A stretch of 64,000 nt of DNA from positions 62,001 to 126,000 of the forward strand of contig BQMF02000668.1 in NCBI GenBank assembly GCA_027922465.2, given 5' to 3'. The position numbers and the translations under genes were made by a program. Positions 48,588-61,695 of this stretch are shown piece by piece. The notes under the pieces are model-generated. The model was not told the DNA's origin and made no database searches. It saw only the letters and a program-made list of their open reading frames with translations. Source of the DNA: Turritopsis dohrnii. Its lineage: Eukaryota; Cnidaria; Hydrozoa; Anthoathecata; Oceaniidae. Within the stretch, counting starts at the first letter, position 1. Every line of letters begins with the position of its first letter.

Positions 48588-49230
48588 GCTGCGTTTCCAC
48601 TCAGGAGAAAGTCAGTCGAAAAAGAAATTTCGGTCCGAAAAAGTATTTTTTCGGCCGAAATTTTCTTTTTTTTAGTTTACACTACTTCTTTTCTCTTCGA
48701 AAAGCTTCAATTTTAAATGTAAACAAAATGTGGCTGCGATAAACAGAACACTGATGATTCTCGTTTTTTACACATACGACTATTGAAACAAAAACGTTTA
48801 AAAAGAAGATTTTGGGTTAGGAAAATTTGTTAGTCCTTCACTAACCGATGGAAGTTAACCGATGGATTATTTGACCATGAGTATTTTTTCAAGTTATTTC
48901 GAATGTCACCTTCTAACTGTGAAAAGTTGTTGCAGTATGTAGCACAAAAGGTAACAAAATCATCATTAAGAGACGGGAGTGTATTTCAGCACAAGAACCA
49001 TTGTGTGTTACTTTGAGAATACACCGTACTCATCTCCTACCTCTCGCCATCTTGTTTTGATGTTGATCTTTAAAAAACGCAGCTGATTTAGAGCAACTTG
49101 AACGGCTCTTGTTCGATCATGCTGAAGTTTTCGAGTCGAAACAAAATTGCCATAGAAACCCGTGACGTAAACGTGTTTCTAGTAGAAATTTTCTGTTTCG
49201 ACTGATTTTTTCTTAAGTTGAAACGCAGCT
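48588..49230. mobile_element. TTAA-flanked MITE with GCTGCGTTTC ends
   Basis: The left end is GCTGCGTTTCCACTCAGGAG and the right end, inverted, is AGCTGCGTTTCAACTTAAGA; the similarity continues to TCAGTCGAAA on both sides (~40 bases, imperfect). TTAA lies at 48584-48587 and 49231-49234, the target site of piggyBac and Kolobok elements. No coding capacity. Confidence 0.7.
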
Positions 49231-49234
49231 TTAA

Positions 49235-51201
49235 GCCTAAGTCACACTGATGTTAATATAACTTTCAAAAAGTGTATATTTCTAACAAAGTCACTTCTCC
49301 CAAATTTAAAAAACTGGAGTTACCATTCAGTTTCAACTTTGACGGAAATATTACAAACGTCAATAACGAATTTGATACATGTGCTTATGGCCTACTGTTT
49401 ACCTTTTAGCCTTTTACCTTTTTAGCGGGTTTGGAGGGTAAATTACCGAAGCTGCTTTACTTGAGAGCTTTAAATGATCGATTGAATCTCGCACTGACAA
49501 AGACTTGAATTCAAAACGTTTCCGAATTCTTCAATCTATCTTAGAAGTAATTCCATTGCTTTTTTGATGTACGGATTCCGCATGGACATACTTTTTAGCA
49601 AGCCATAATATCTGTGAAATATGATTAAAAAAACCGTTAGCTATTGAAGTGTCGTTTTACTTGAAGTCTCGCAATTGATTATAAAAGTTTTTTGGCCGCT
49701 GTTTTTAGACGTTTCGGGAAAGGTATATGTTTTAATGCTTTTCCTAAAAGCATCAGGATTGGAGGCATTTTCGACCAATAGCGTAACTGTGACAGTCCGC
49801 CCATGCTCACTTCAACAGCTTGTTTACTTGGTTTTTCTTCTTTTTATAAAAAAACTTCACGTTTGGGCTTTTGGGATTTGCGATAGAGTTTGTCACGTTC
49901 AGCCATGTTCTGTTAAGGGTCTTTCAATATCAAAATTCAAAAAATTCATTCATGTATTTCTATGTAATATAGTTGAGCACAAAAACATGACCAATCCGCA
50001 TCTTTTACCTTTTTATCTTTGTATTTGACTTGGTTGCGCATCTTTACGTGACATCCGACAATGTGGTGATTACGCCAACATCACGAATGACAGACGGACT
50101 GTTTGTTGAAATTACGTCATTAACGATTTGAATTTATGAAATACTTGAACCTTCGATGTTCTGTCTAGAACGATCTATAAATTTTTTATTTTTCACAAAC
50201 TTTTCTTCAGCAAAACTTCAATCCAATGAAACCAGAAGTATAACTGAATACATCAATAAATAAATTTCCTACGTCAAAATTCCAGTGGGCAAAATCGTCA
50301 AAAAGTCACTACGACAAAGAGCATTTTCAATGAAACTATGCCTGGATTTCTATAGAAATGTACTCCTTCGCATATGGATTTTGTGGCCGCACGGTAAATG
50401 CAGAAATGTAACAAACATCACTGTACAACTTAACCGGGTGATAACAGTTTCACTCACAAGACACCTGTTTTGAAGAAAATCGGTAAAATAAATCGTCTCA
50501 TATAATTATGCCGATTTCTTAACAAGAACAAGATTTTTATCGTTGCAACAACAAGTGGGCAGTATGAAGGTTTACAATTGCAAGAATAATATACTATCAA
50601 ATTGAGTGGAATCGCTATAGGTGTTAAAAAATTTACTGTCTCTCTCTCTCTGTTTTACTTTTTTCTCTTTTAAACCAGGAAAACCAGCGATAGTTAAAAT
50701 AGTGAAATAGCAAAATAAGTAGGGATCTGGAACAGAGTGGCAATGGCAAGAAAAATTCTTTACTAAAGTGCAACTTTAAATGCTTGACTCTAACTTTTTC
50801 ACATTAACACAGAAACAATTTTGTGATTTTTTTTTTTTTTTTTTAGATTTTTTTGATTTGATATAGATTGAAAGTGAAAGTTTTTTATTAATGCCGGAGC
50901 ATTTAGTAGGACTTCGTGAAACAAATTTGATAGGCTGTTATTGTGACGTAAGCACACTGACCATATCAATCTTGAGAGACAAAAATACCTCCCCTTCACA
51001 TAACAGACTGCGTGGTATAATTAGTTCGGTATGTTTAGTACTATTGTTTAAAAATGTAAACAACTTTTGAAGATAAACTGTGATATTGCTTTTAAATTTT
51101 CAAAAATCCCAAATGAACGGAATATAGCAAATCGCAGTCAATGTTTTTAATCTAAGAAATTAATATTAATGTTTTGGACTTCGACAGATTATTTGAATCA
51201 A
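49235..51201. other. Intergenic, no gene supported
   Basis: AT-rich; carries one degenerate copy of the CCAGTGGGCAAA palindromic repeat (~50282-50390), a short CT microsatellite (50639-50651) and a T-run (50828-50844). Confidence 0.4.
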
Positions 51202-51520
51202 ATGTTTCAACTTGTTCACTATAAGAATTCAACATCAGTCTTAGAAGAGCTGTAAGTATGACTAACTTATTATTCTAGAGTCTACTTTATTTTCATAAGT
51301 TTCATGTTTCTACAGTGTGAAGAGGTTCTTCCAATGTAGTAAAAGTGAAAAGTTAAAGGCCAATTCACATTACATATCCGGCTCAACTCGAAACCGTCTA
51401 ATAAAAACTGTAATTTTTCTGTTAATAATTTTGACTATTCTAACACTCAGCTCACGAAACGAGCAACAGTACGGCTTTTTGGAGAATATGATAAGGTTAA
51501 AAATTGCAATTTTCAAATAA
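51202..51520 (+). CDS. Candidate type II membrane protein, first two exons
   Basis: Exon 51202-51251 (ATG start) ends at CT|GTAAGT and joins in phase to an exon starting 51316 after CTACAG; intron 64 bases. The joined frame has a ~45-residue hydrophilic N-terminus without signal peptide, then one hydrophobic segment (LIKTVIFLLIILTILTL) and a short tail, ending at 51520 if not spliced on. This is the layout of a type II membrane protein. The frame at 51796-52059 downstream may supply the outer part, but the connecting splice site is weak. No family is recognised. Confidence 0.4.
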
Positions 51521-51795
51521 GTAATAGTCTAAGGCTTCTGAAAAGAAACGAAAACGAAACGAAAAAACTGATTGCTTTACTTTTTAATCGAAGATTGTCT
51601 TCCAGTTAGAACTTTTCCGTTGATAACCATACAACTACAACTGTACCTACAGAAAAATCTCTGCGAAGGAGTGTATTTCTATAGAAATATACGCACAATT
51701 TCAATAAAAATGCTCTTCATCGCCGTGATTTTTTGACTACTATACAGAATATATTTTCAAGTTCTACATCATTTATTATATAGGAGAGTGAAAAC

Positions 51796-52059
51796 ATGAC
51801 CGAAATTGCTGCTGGAAAACCGGATTTTCATTTGGAACGTCTCGGAACATTTGACGATCAAACAAATTTAATGAACGTTCGGCGCTTTATTAAAAGCGCC
51901 CGTTCTCGTCGTAGGAAAGGGGAGCCGATCATACAAATAACAAACACGTTGAAGCAAGTTCTGGATGGTATCTCTATTCAAGACGGTTCCGCAGATTTCA
52001 AACTAACGATGCATCAAGACGGTTCCGCAGATTCCAAACTAACGATGCATCAAAAGTAG
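51796..52059 (+). CDS. Hypothetical 87-residue protein or 3' exon
   Basis: ATG-started frame. It has a basic stretch ARSRRRKG (fits the furin rule R-X-R-R) and ends in two copies of a 12-residue unit QDGSADxKLTMH, encoded by a perfect-length 36-base tandem repeat (51979-52014, 52015-52050) with one base difference. It could be the extracellular exon of the candidate membrane protein upstream: starting at T 51789 the phase fits, but the acceptor there (GGAGAG|T) is poor. The mariner-derived element begins 112 bases after the stop. No family is recognised. Confidence 0.35.
   Translation: MTEIAAGKPDFHLERLGTFDDQTNLMNVRRFIKSARSRRRKGEPIIQITNTLKQVLDGISIQDGSADFKLTMHQDGSADSKLTMHQK
51979..52050 (+). 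repeat. 36-bp in-frame tandem duplication
   Basis: Two adjacent 36-base units, CAAGACGGTTCCGCAGATT followed by (T/C)CAAACTAACGATGCAT, differing at one base. Confidence 0.9.
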
Positions 52060-52171
52060 CAGGACAAAAATTGAAGAAACTGTTTGAATAAAAAAATTTT
52101 TTTGTATAAATTTGCAGCAGAATACTACATTGATATCGTTTATAATGAGAAAACAGTATACATATTCTATA

Positions 52172-53007
52172 CAGTGTGTCCCAGAGAATTTCGGTCTGAG
52201 ATTTTAACAAGCTATAACTTTTCACACATATATCAGATTTTAGAGATTTTTCCATCATTCGATAGCATTTCTTTCAAGGATTTTAAAAACCTATATTTTA
52301 AATAATTTAGTCCAACACCTTTGTAGCAAAAAGGATTTCTTTGAACTGCCACGGTCATTAACTCCTTAATGGTTAATAAAAGTAAGTTTCCACGTGCGAT
52401 TATTCTTTTGTTTATTAAGAACATGTCGTGGTGTTGTTGAACACACTAAAATTATAATCTCATCACAAAGTTAAAAATTGTGAGACGGGGGCTTCTACAA
52501 AAAATTTTTGACATCATATGAGCAATCTTTAGTTGCTGCAAAAACTTTTCTCCACTGAGATCCAGAGTCTATCAGAGTTAAGAAGTAAAATTGTTGACGC
52601 AGCATATAATCTTAGACAAAATCAAAATTTTATTAGCCACTCTTTATGATAGCAACAGCAAATCGCTGTGTCAAGAGAAACAGGGGACATGTTGAGACAG
52701 CTTAAAGTTTTGTTTTTAATGACTTTTGTGTTTTACAGTCACTTGACTTTGATATTGTTTTTGATAATGACCTTTGATAGGTGTTATTGAAAGATGTGTT
52801 AATTAACCATTAAGAAGATAATTGGATTTTTTCATGGTAAGATTCTTAATTGTTTCCTAACTAAAAGGTTTTGGAGAACAAAATGTATATGTTTAAAATC
52901 TATGAATAAAATCCTATCGAATGATGTAAAAATCTCTAAAATCTGATATATGTGTGAAAAGTTATAGCTTGTTAAAATCTCAGACCGAAATTCTCTGGGA
53001 CACACTG
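52172..53007 (+). mobile_element. Mariner-derived element, copy 2 (complete)
   Basis: 836 bp with long terminal inverted repeats (over 80 bases, almost perfect) beginning CAGTGTGTCCCAGAGAATTT, flanked by TA on both sides (52170-52171, 53008-53009). Between 52555 and 52705 the plus strand holds scraps of the C-terminal end of a mariner transposase: SLSELRSKIVDAA in one frame and NRGHVETA plus stop in the next. The catalytic domain is absent, so the element is a non-autonomous deletion derivative. Confidence 0.8.
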
Positions 53008-53009
53008 TA

Positions 53010-53620
53010 TATCTGACGTGGACGAGCAATAAATAAATATTAACATATATTACTTATTATTCAAAACAATAGAGTTTATCTCTAGCACTGTATAGCTTTG
53101 AATTTGATTCAGACGAAAAGAAACGCTATCATAAAGGACGGCAGTGGGCGAACACACCCAGTCGAAAATCTTCCGTAATTCTTATGCGTCCGCCTCTGAT
53201 TATATTTTAAAAACCAATTATTTTAGTGTATATGTATAATATAACAACTTACACGTGTGATGTACAAATAAAATATTAATATAAAAATGTCCTCCGAGAG
53301 AAATTATTTTTCTGAAGACAATCGCACTTCTTCGTTAAGAAACATTTCACATCTTAAATGTAACTTTATATGACGTGACTGACACCTTGTCCAATTCAAT
53401 TCATACAGACCTGTACTATATGAAAGCCTCCGTATAGACAAACAAAAGCAATGCAGATGTTTAATCACAGGTCCGTGGAATTACAACTCAAAGCATTCTG
53501 ATAAGCTTAACGATGGTCTCCATGGTTACTTTAAAACATAAATTCGGCCGGTTCTCTGTTTAAGAGACATTCTAATTACATGAAAGCACTGTGCTCTAAA
53601 ACGAAATATACATTACTTAT
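53010..53620. other. Intergenic, nothing recognised
   Basis: AT-rich sequence between the mariner-derived element and a palindromic repeat copy. Confidence 0.4.
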
Positions 53621-53739
53621 CCAATGGGCAAAATTGGCAAAAGTCACCGCAATGAAGAGCATTTTCATTGAAATAATGTGCAAATTTCTAGAGAAATGCT
53701 CTCCTTCGCAGTGATTTTTCAACAAATTTATCCACTGGG
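53621..53739. repeat. CCCAGTNGGCAAA palindromic repeat, copy
   Basis: 119 bases. The two halves are imperfect inverted copies: CCAATGGGCAAAATTGGCAAAAGTCACCGC.. against the inverted right half CCCAGTGGATAAATTTGTTGAAAAATCACTGCG... The centre has TTTCTAGAGAAA. Confidence 0.75.
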
Positions 53740-54132
53740 TATCAACTGTATGTTAATTCATGTAATATAAAATCCGTCTCTTCCAGACTTCCGTATAAAT
53801 AATTTCTCACGTACATACAATGAGAAACTTTTCATTATTTCCTGTATTCAGCAATAATATAGGGATCTGTTTTCATTCGTGTTAACGGAAATATCAGCTG
53901 CGTGCGCCATGGTTGTGGCCTGATTCATTTCCATCGATTGAACAGATTCACTCTTAGACTCCGTGATAGCAATCCACTTTCTGTCAACAATTCACCAACT
54001 GATCGTATTCATTTGGGTCTTTCTTCGTACGCTTTTTACCAGACCTTTAAAGAAAAGGGACATTTTATTTCACTTGTAAAAAATTCGGTCATATGCATAG
54101 TGTTTAAACAAGCCTCGCTCAAGAACATGAAT

Positions 54133-54383
54133 CCAGTAGGCAAAATCGTCAAAAAGTCACTGCGATGAAGAGCTATTTTTTTTTTTTTTGGGAATAGTAT
54201 GTATATTTCTATAGAAATCCCTTCCTTCACAGTGATCCCAGCCGGCACATTTGTTAAAAAACCTCTGCGAAGGAGTGCATTTCTATATAAACATGCACAC
54301 AATTTCAATAAAATTTCTCTCCGTCACAGTGACTTTTTGACAATTTTGCCGACAGTGATTCTTCAACAAATTTGCGTACTGGG
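54133..54383. repeat. CCCAGTNGGCAAA palindromic repeat, two merged copies
   Basis: Two copies adjoin or are nested: 54133-~54236 and ~54238-54383. Both contain GTCACTGCGATGAAGAG- or CTGCGAAGGAGTGCATTTCTATA-type halves; the right copy ends TTTGCGTACTGGG. Confidence 0.65.
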
Positions 54384-54575
54384 AATCTTTGTTTTCTTGA
54401 ACACACGTGACCAACACAACACCATACCGTGGGTGATTATTTTCATGGCTTAAATTTGAGCGTGCGCAAATTAGCCAGTTATAAAAATCATGTTCCTGTG
54501 TACACGAACCCATACTTGATCAAGGGGGAAACATTCACTTTCAAATATCTTTCTTTTCAAAAGCAACCAAAGAAA

Positions 54576-54693
54576 CCCAGTGGGCAAATTTGTTGAAATT
54601 CACTGCAAAGGAGCGCATTTCTATAGAAACATACACACTTTGTCCACGATAATGCTCTTCATCGCAGTGATTTTGAATATTTTGCCAACTGGG
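54576..54693. repeat. CCCAGTNGGCAAA palindromic repeat, copy
   Basis: 118 bases, best-preserved copy: starts CCCAGTGGGCAAATTTGTTG and ends, inverted, CCCAGTTGGCAAAATATTCA. Degenerate copies lie at ~50282-50390 and ~51648-51735. Confidence 0.75.
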
Positions 54694-55375
54694 AATACTT
54701 AAAAAAAGGAGGTGAAACAGAAACTAAGGGAATAGATTTACCATTTGGAGTTTCTTTCCCAAACTGTGAATATGAGCAACAACAAAGCCTATGGAAGAGA
54801 TAGTATAAACAGCCAAACGAGCTTACAGGAAAACTAAATATAATCGACCTTAAGGTTATTCGCACCAAGATTTCTTTTATCGCAAAATCTATTAATTTCT
54901 TAATTCTTTTCCGTCTTCCCCGTTTTTAAATGTTTTCCATATCGGTTTTTATATAAATCTTATCTTTATTTACATTGTTCTTCTATGGCCCATTCCCTTA
55001 CAAACTATTCCACTCCATTGTTCTCAACCGTTCTATTCAATCGTTCTTGACTATTCCATTCCATTCTATTGTTCCATTTTATTGAACTGAGCAGAAGACT
55101 TGACGTTGATTTTAAGTATGTAAGTTTGTAATGGAAATTAAGTTTACGCTTACTGAAGTAAATCCTGGAATATCGATGGTGCTTCAAGACTTCACTTAAC
55201 AAAGCATTCCTTTACAGTTCCAGAGACTAAGTATGCAGATTAAAAATACTTAAGATTTCCCTAAAAAATTCCCAAACCTGAGATTGAAGTAAGTCAGAAT
55301 AATTCTCACAATATGGTTCTACAATTTCTATGTAAACTAAATATGTTGATTATAAAATTTATGTGTAAAACATAC
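54694..55375. other. Downstream of transporter; last exon not found
   Basis: A final coding exon of the SLC18B1-like gene should lie here or further left on the minus strand, but I could not identify it with confidence. ATTCCATTC/GTTCTATTC-type low-complexity sequence lies at 55010-55080. Confidence 0.35.
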
Positions 55376-58300
55376 CTCAGCAGTGAGTGTGAAAGCGAAG
55401 ATCTAGGAAGAGAAGATATGAAAAGTGTTAGCTCTAAACAAAATCGATTCTAACTCCCTTCAGTAAGTTGTGCTGATGATCAAACAGTAAAATACAGTAC
55501 ACTACACTAGAGTACACGATTTGTGATGACAAAGAGAAACACAGCTATATTCTCTTCTATATCCTCTCAGTGCCAACAATCCAAGATTCTTAAAGGTACA
55601 CCAATTCAAGTACGATTTCCTTTGGTGGAAATCAACATGACATACTTACTGTTGATGCGTAACCAAACTGGTATTTACTCGCCAGTGCTCCTCCCAATGT
55701 TGGTCCAATAACGCTTCTAGGGAGAGATATAAAAAATATATTTACAAGACAACCCTTGATTTCCATAAAAACAATGACATGAGCAAAAAAAACCTCCATA
55801 CCCTATACTGAACATGCCATTAAATATACCAGATATGATTCCTGTGTTACCCATTGTGTCGGGTATACCTGCATTTCTGAAATAAACATTAATCGAATGT
55901 TACATGTTGAAACAAGAACCCTAGTAGAACTCGAAATCCGGAAAGTCGAGTTATGAGTTATGACGTCATAATCAAGTTACTAACTTGAAAGTTTTAATTT
56001 TCGATATTACGTCAAGTTATTAACTAGGAAATATATTTCTCTTGCAAATTGTTTTACATGAAAATTTTAGATTTAAAATTAGGATTGAATGATTTTCAAA
56101 AATTTAGACCAAATTTGATTTAATTTGGTGGCGAAGATGATTTCATTTGTAAGAAGACTCAACAATAATGCTGATAATATTTGTAAAATGAAATTTTAAA
56201 TTAATAATTTTGAAGAAATTTTGAAAAGATTGATTAAACTCATCATATATTCATCGTATATTCTGTAAAATATATATTCGTTGGCAAAAAATTAAAAAAA
56301 AAAAAAATTAAACTCGATTTTGTAACTCCGGTTTTCCAGGTCCCACAGAATTCTATACAAGATACATCATTTCACATATTGTCGAGATGAGGATAGCAGA
56401 TCTATTCGTCCCACAAATGCTGCCTATTAACCATACATGCATTGTTCATCAAAAGTCATTGATATAATAAATGTTGCAATGTAGTTCAAAAAAAGGCTAG
56501 CAGTTCCATGAAAAACCTAAGATCAAAAAATGACCAAATTTTCAACTAAAAGATATAAGTTTCCCATACTCGGTAGATTCTTTCATACTGGGCAATACTG
56601 GAACCAAAAACGGACCAATTGATATGCCTAGCACTGCCAACGAAACACAAACAATCCAGAGTTTTCTAAAACAAGAATTAATTAATTCCAACTGAAAGAA
56701 GATTTATCAAGAGAACTTCTATGAGTGAATTGTGTGTCCTCTATGCTACTGTAACAATCCATTGTCTTGTGAGATGAAAGCTTAGCTTCCATGTAAGATC
56801 ATACTCTGATGGAACAGATACTTACGGTGGGATAGCCGAGGTGAAGAAAGGTGATGGACCCATAAATAAATAAGAGAGAGCACAGAGAATGCAACCCACC
56901 ATCAGCACAACTCTTGAATTTAACTAAAACAAAAAAAAATAATCTTAAACACACCACTTCACACCACTAATAGATAATGTTTTCACTTCTAGATATTTAT
57001 TATAACTTGAAGATGAACATAGTCCAAAAAGCACTTGCTTTTACATGTATTCCAAAACATCAAAGACTGTTTCATACTATTATTAAAAAAATAAACCTTT
57101 CACCTTTGTTAAATTTTAGAATTTTTAAAATTCAAAGTCAAAAAATTTTTACAGCAGAAATTTTGGTCTTTCATTAAGTTCGCAGGTTTTGGCCATTCAT
57201 GACAATGCCTTAGGAAAAAACAATTCATTTAAAACAAAAATAGCAAACAATGAAATAATAACACTATTCTGTTTACATTCTTCAACTATAATAGTGCATC
57301 AAAACAAAGAACCAACAACATTTCACAAAGACTTATGCATGTTTATAACAGATCAACTATCAATCCCACTGCTTACAAGGCCACACAGTTACATTCAATT
57401 CAATTCCTAATTGAATGTAACAGATAGTTCTTGCGAAAACAACACTTGACAATCATTCAACGAAATTCAAATCCAATTCATCACCATCTGAACTAGATAT
57501 CTGAAGCAATTACTACCTCAAAATATGATTATACAAACAAACAGAAAAGACAAAATGTCAAACCTTCTTATCTATCAGGTAGCCTACAATAGGAGCACTC
57601 AACGTATAGATAACTGATGGGATCAGAAAAATAAGACCAACTTTTCCAGATGATATGCTATCCTAGAGAAGTCAATAGATAGTAAACAAGAAATTGCATA
57701 TTTTTTTTTCCTAATGAACACTTCATGTCAATTAATGCGAAATCAATCAAATCTTAACGTATCAATATCTCTTACTGGTTTTGTGATTTCTATCAAATGA
57801 TTGGCTAACGTTGGTTCGAGGAAAGACAAAACCATGCCACCGACAACAGCAACAGTTGCTGAAAAAACAAAACATGACTAATATGATATAATGATTAGTA
57901 TGATACTCAGCCATCCTAATTCAAGTAAATGTTACGTCCTTCTAATAAGGCAAAAGCAAATATCATGTACAATATATAACAGTTCTATTACAATAATGTT
58001 CAAAATTGAGTTCAAATTATATTATGTCAATGAAGAAAAAAATGAATAGAGTTTCCTCACATAACATTATCATTCCAGGTATTCGTGCAATCTGTAATAT
58101 GGAACCAGTCTGTTGACTTCCTTCTGTACCTTCTTCAGTGAAATCTATAAAAAGCAAACTTCTGCTCAAAAATTTCATTTCCTTGAAAAGCTAAAAAATA
58201 GACCTGCCAAAATAAACGAGGTAATCATGGTTCCAATTTCATTGAGCCTTTGTTAAGATCATGTTAAAAAGCACCGTCTGAAATAAACTTTCACTTTATG

Positions 58301-61300
58301 AAATTGCTTTACAGTTTATAGGTAACATAATCATGTCCAGTTTTAAAAAAACATATTTCCTTCACAGGCAAAAGCCTGCTAAATCATTGTTATTATAATA
58401 TCATTTAATTCAAAATGACAAAATAATAAATTTTCTATGTTCAGTGGCAACCATCTATAGTTACTCCAGCTTGGTTCCAGATCTTTATTACTTTATGTTA
58501 CAAAGGTATAAATGAAGAACGAAAAGGAAATTATATGTAATGGAACATCCTCTGCAGTGGACATCATTAACAGCGAAATTCACCATAGTAAAACAGTGCT
58601 AGATCGTCATTTCACAACGGTACTTACTTACTTACACTCTGTACATTACAAGATATAACGATAGATCATTAAAACTATTTGAATTATTTACATATTACTG
58701 TCAGAATTTTCTTCTTGAATATTGGATGTCACATTGTGATCCAGTTTTTTTTAAAACAGCACTTCCAAGGAAGGGAAAATGATTTTTGAAAATTTAGAAA
58801 CTGACTTTTATAATTTTTTAAGCTGCCGTTTCAGATAATACAAGAAAAAAACTTGTGAATTTTTTAGTTTACTTTCCCTTTACAAACATATCATCTTCTT
58901 CAAATTGTATGAGAGTCCTTGCCAAAGGGATTTTCATGAGGGTTGATTTTCATCAAATGATTCTGTTGCTTGTTTCAATAAAGCAACACCAAACAAAAAC
59001 TCTATCAATATCACTTTCTAAGATTTTTAAGTTCATAAATTTCAGAAACAACTGCTAGGTGCGCCAAAAAAAGTCCAGGTGTTTGAAAAGACAGTTCTTG
59101 AAAACTACAAGTTTTTAGGCGTAAACTTAATTTTCATGTAGAGAGAACTGCTTAACTTAAATTTGAATGCATCATACAATAAATTCGGTTCATTTGTTAA
59201 AGAGACATGAAGCAAAAATCTTTCATGTCAAACATGGTTGTGGCTAGTTAAAAAACGATTTTAACATTATAAATAAATAGGAATAAACCAATAAACCAAA
59301 AAGACAACCAGGTTTTTAGACATTTTACTCATTGGAAAAAGCAAAAAGGACAAGAACGGAAAACAGTTTTTATGTATATATGCAAATACTGTACATTTTT
59401 GTTAAACTGATCTTTTTTCCTGAATAAATATTTATTAATAATAATAATAATAATTCTATTGGTATTTACACATTTTCTTGACCTAGATAGCATTCCATTA
59501 ATTACCCTTTACTATTTGAGCTGCCTAAGGGCCGTTGGTTGCAGCACATATTCGTACAGTAAGATGAAAAAAACATGGATAATCATAAAGAATTTCTTGT
59601 TTACAAAGAAATCCAATAAACAGCACTATTTTAACAATCGGATCAGTTTGAATAAAAACATACCTTTATCTTTAGGTAACATACAATAAACAACAAACAA
59701 AACAAAAAGTATCGAAGCACCAGTGACAATAAACGGTAGTTTAAAACCTCCAACCTAACAAAGCAAAAAGCACCAGTGACAATAAAACGGTAGTTTAAAA
59801 CCTCCAACCTAAGTGACAATAAACGGTAGTTTAAAACCTCCAACCTAACGAAACACACATTTTTGCAAACAAAAAGAGCCATTCATTTTTTTTCATATTT
59901 TATATTAATATTTTATAGTAATCTTTTCCTTATATGTTTTCATCCTTTAAAACATATATAATCTAGCCATATCATATATGGTCGTCTTGGAAACATTTTA
60001 AAAATGACACTAAAGAGATACATTTAAACTATGAAGAGCTTCTCCAATGATGGTTCTCATACCTGATATAGTACACCACCTAGTGCTGGTCCAGCCATGT
60101 ATCCAAGTCCAGAAAACAGTTCTAATATTCCCTTGAAAAAGAAAAAAAGTTACAATAGTACACACAAATTCATAATAAAATATTACGTATATTCCCAAAA
60201 GGTCTATTTGTGGTTGATTTAGACTTACAAACACAGTAGCCAGGTTATCTCTAAATGTAACAGTTACAATGGCTAGTATAGCTGTCTCTGAAAACGCTGT
60301 GCCAACTGCTGTAACTGCACGTATCAAAAAACAAAACACTGTGAATACAGTCCCACTTTCCATATCTCCGACAAACCTATAATAACAAAATGCAATGACA
60401 AGTGATATTATACTCAAGAATCTAGGTTCATATGAGAATCTTGATAAAAGCAAAACCAAACCAAGACCAAATAAATTCATTGCAAAGAGAAATCTCAAAC
60501 CAATCATACAACACAACAGTAAATTTACAGGAAACTTTGAAGTTACCTACTATAGACATTATGTTTCAAAGTGTTGATGTGTAAAGAGTGTATGTTATAA
60601 ATTTGAAGTTTTGTTTGTTTATGATTTTACTTACCCAAATAAAATTTCAGTTGTCCCTTCCAGGAAACATCCTGCAAACAGGAAAAATCGGGCTCCAACC
60701 AATGGCAGCTACAAAATTTAAGCATGCAGTTTTAAAAGCATCCATTAGTAGCCTCATATAACACTAACACAGATTTACAAAATTAAAATATAAACATTGA
60801 TACAGCAGATAAATAGGAGATTAATACTTGGTAGTTTTCCCAAAACACACTTTTAAAAGGCCTTTAAAGCAGGGTATACCACTTATACCATAAGTGTACC
60901 ATAACTTACCACTTTTCCAATAAAAGGGGATAAAATAAATAAAACCATTGGGTACACAGCAAAAACCAAACCTACAATGGTACCATTTACGCCTTTCGTT
61001 TCAGCCTAAAGAAGGAAGGAGTGTAAATAAGAACAAGAACAGAATCTGAAGCTTTTTCCTACTTATCGTTCTATTTTTAATGAATTTTCTAATGTAATCA
61101 TGTGCTTGATGTTAGTAAATTATATCTAAAGGTACAAGGAGAGCACATTATACAGTGTCCTACAAAATGTTCAAATCATGTTCTTTCTTCACATGGCAGT
61201 TTTACATGCAGGATTCAAGAAAAATATTGAAGAAGTTTATTTATATCATTTTAAGGTATATTTAATCCTCATTTAGGCTTACGCTTAGGGAATTTGTTGG

Positions 61301-61648
61301 GAATGATGAAAAGTTAGAGGAAAAACAATGGTTTGTTATTGAAACACAATGGAGGGTCATAAAATCTTATACCTCTGTGGCAAAAAATGGGGCCATTATT
61401 GAAAATCCACAACCACCAATGAAATAAACCATTGCCATGGAAATCAATATCAATAAATCAGTTCGGTTATTTATAAACTTTTTTTTCACCAGAACTGATC
61501 CTTCTTCAACAGACTTGAATTCGTCTTCTTCTTGAATTGATCTTTGACTGATGATGCTACTCTGTCGGCAAAATACAGGCGCAATGACCGGCATGCTATT
61601 CCTTCGTGTCGCCACTGTTCTTGTTGGACTGTATGAACCACTATCCAT
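55376..61648 (-). CDS. SLC18B1-like: SLC18B1-like MFS transporter
   Basis: Fourteen minus-strand exons in phase: 61648-61373, 61005-60910, 60708-60635, 60376-60229, 60131-60063, 59754-59664, 58144-58061, 57858-57776, 57662-57564, 56923-56826, 56665-56570, 55876-55802, 55716-55650, 55402-55376; ~461 residues, with a short last exon still missing. Human SLC18B1, a vesicular polyamine transporter, is of similar length. The N-terminus is cytoplasmic and hydrophilic (~66 residues); 11-12 membrane helices follow. MFS landmarks include GLGYMAGPALGGVLYQ (helix 5), SGKVGLIFLIP, SAPIVGYLIDKK and GSVIGPTLGGAL. The expected role is proton-coupled uptake of small amines into vesicles; substrate is inferred from the family. 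The start is the first ATG, preceded by AAAATC. Exon 6 sits next to a triplicated acceptor region. Confidence 0.88.
59724..59852. repeat. Triplicated intron/exon boundary in transporter gene
   Basis: The word GTGACAATAAACGGTAGTTTAAAACCTCCAACCTAA occurs three times in a row (near 59724, 59775 and 59813), with 8-17 base linkers. The leftmost copy contains the 5' part of exon 6 and its AG acceptor; the others are partial copies in the upstream intron. Confidence 0.85.
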
Positions 61649-61695
61649 GATTTTTATTTTATATTCTACTAACTCTAAAAGATAATCATTAACTT

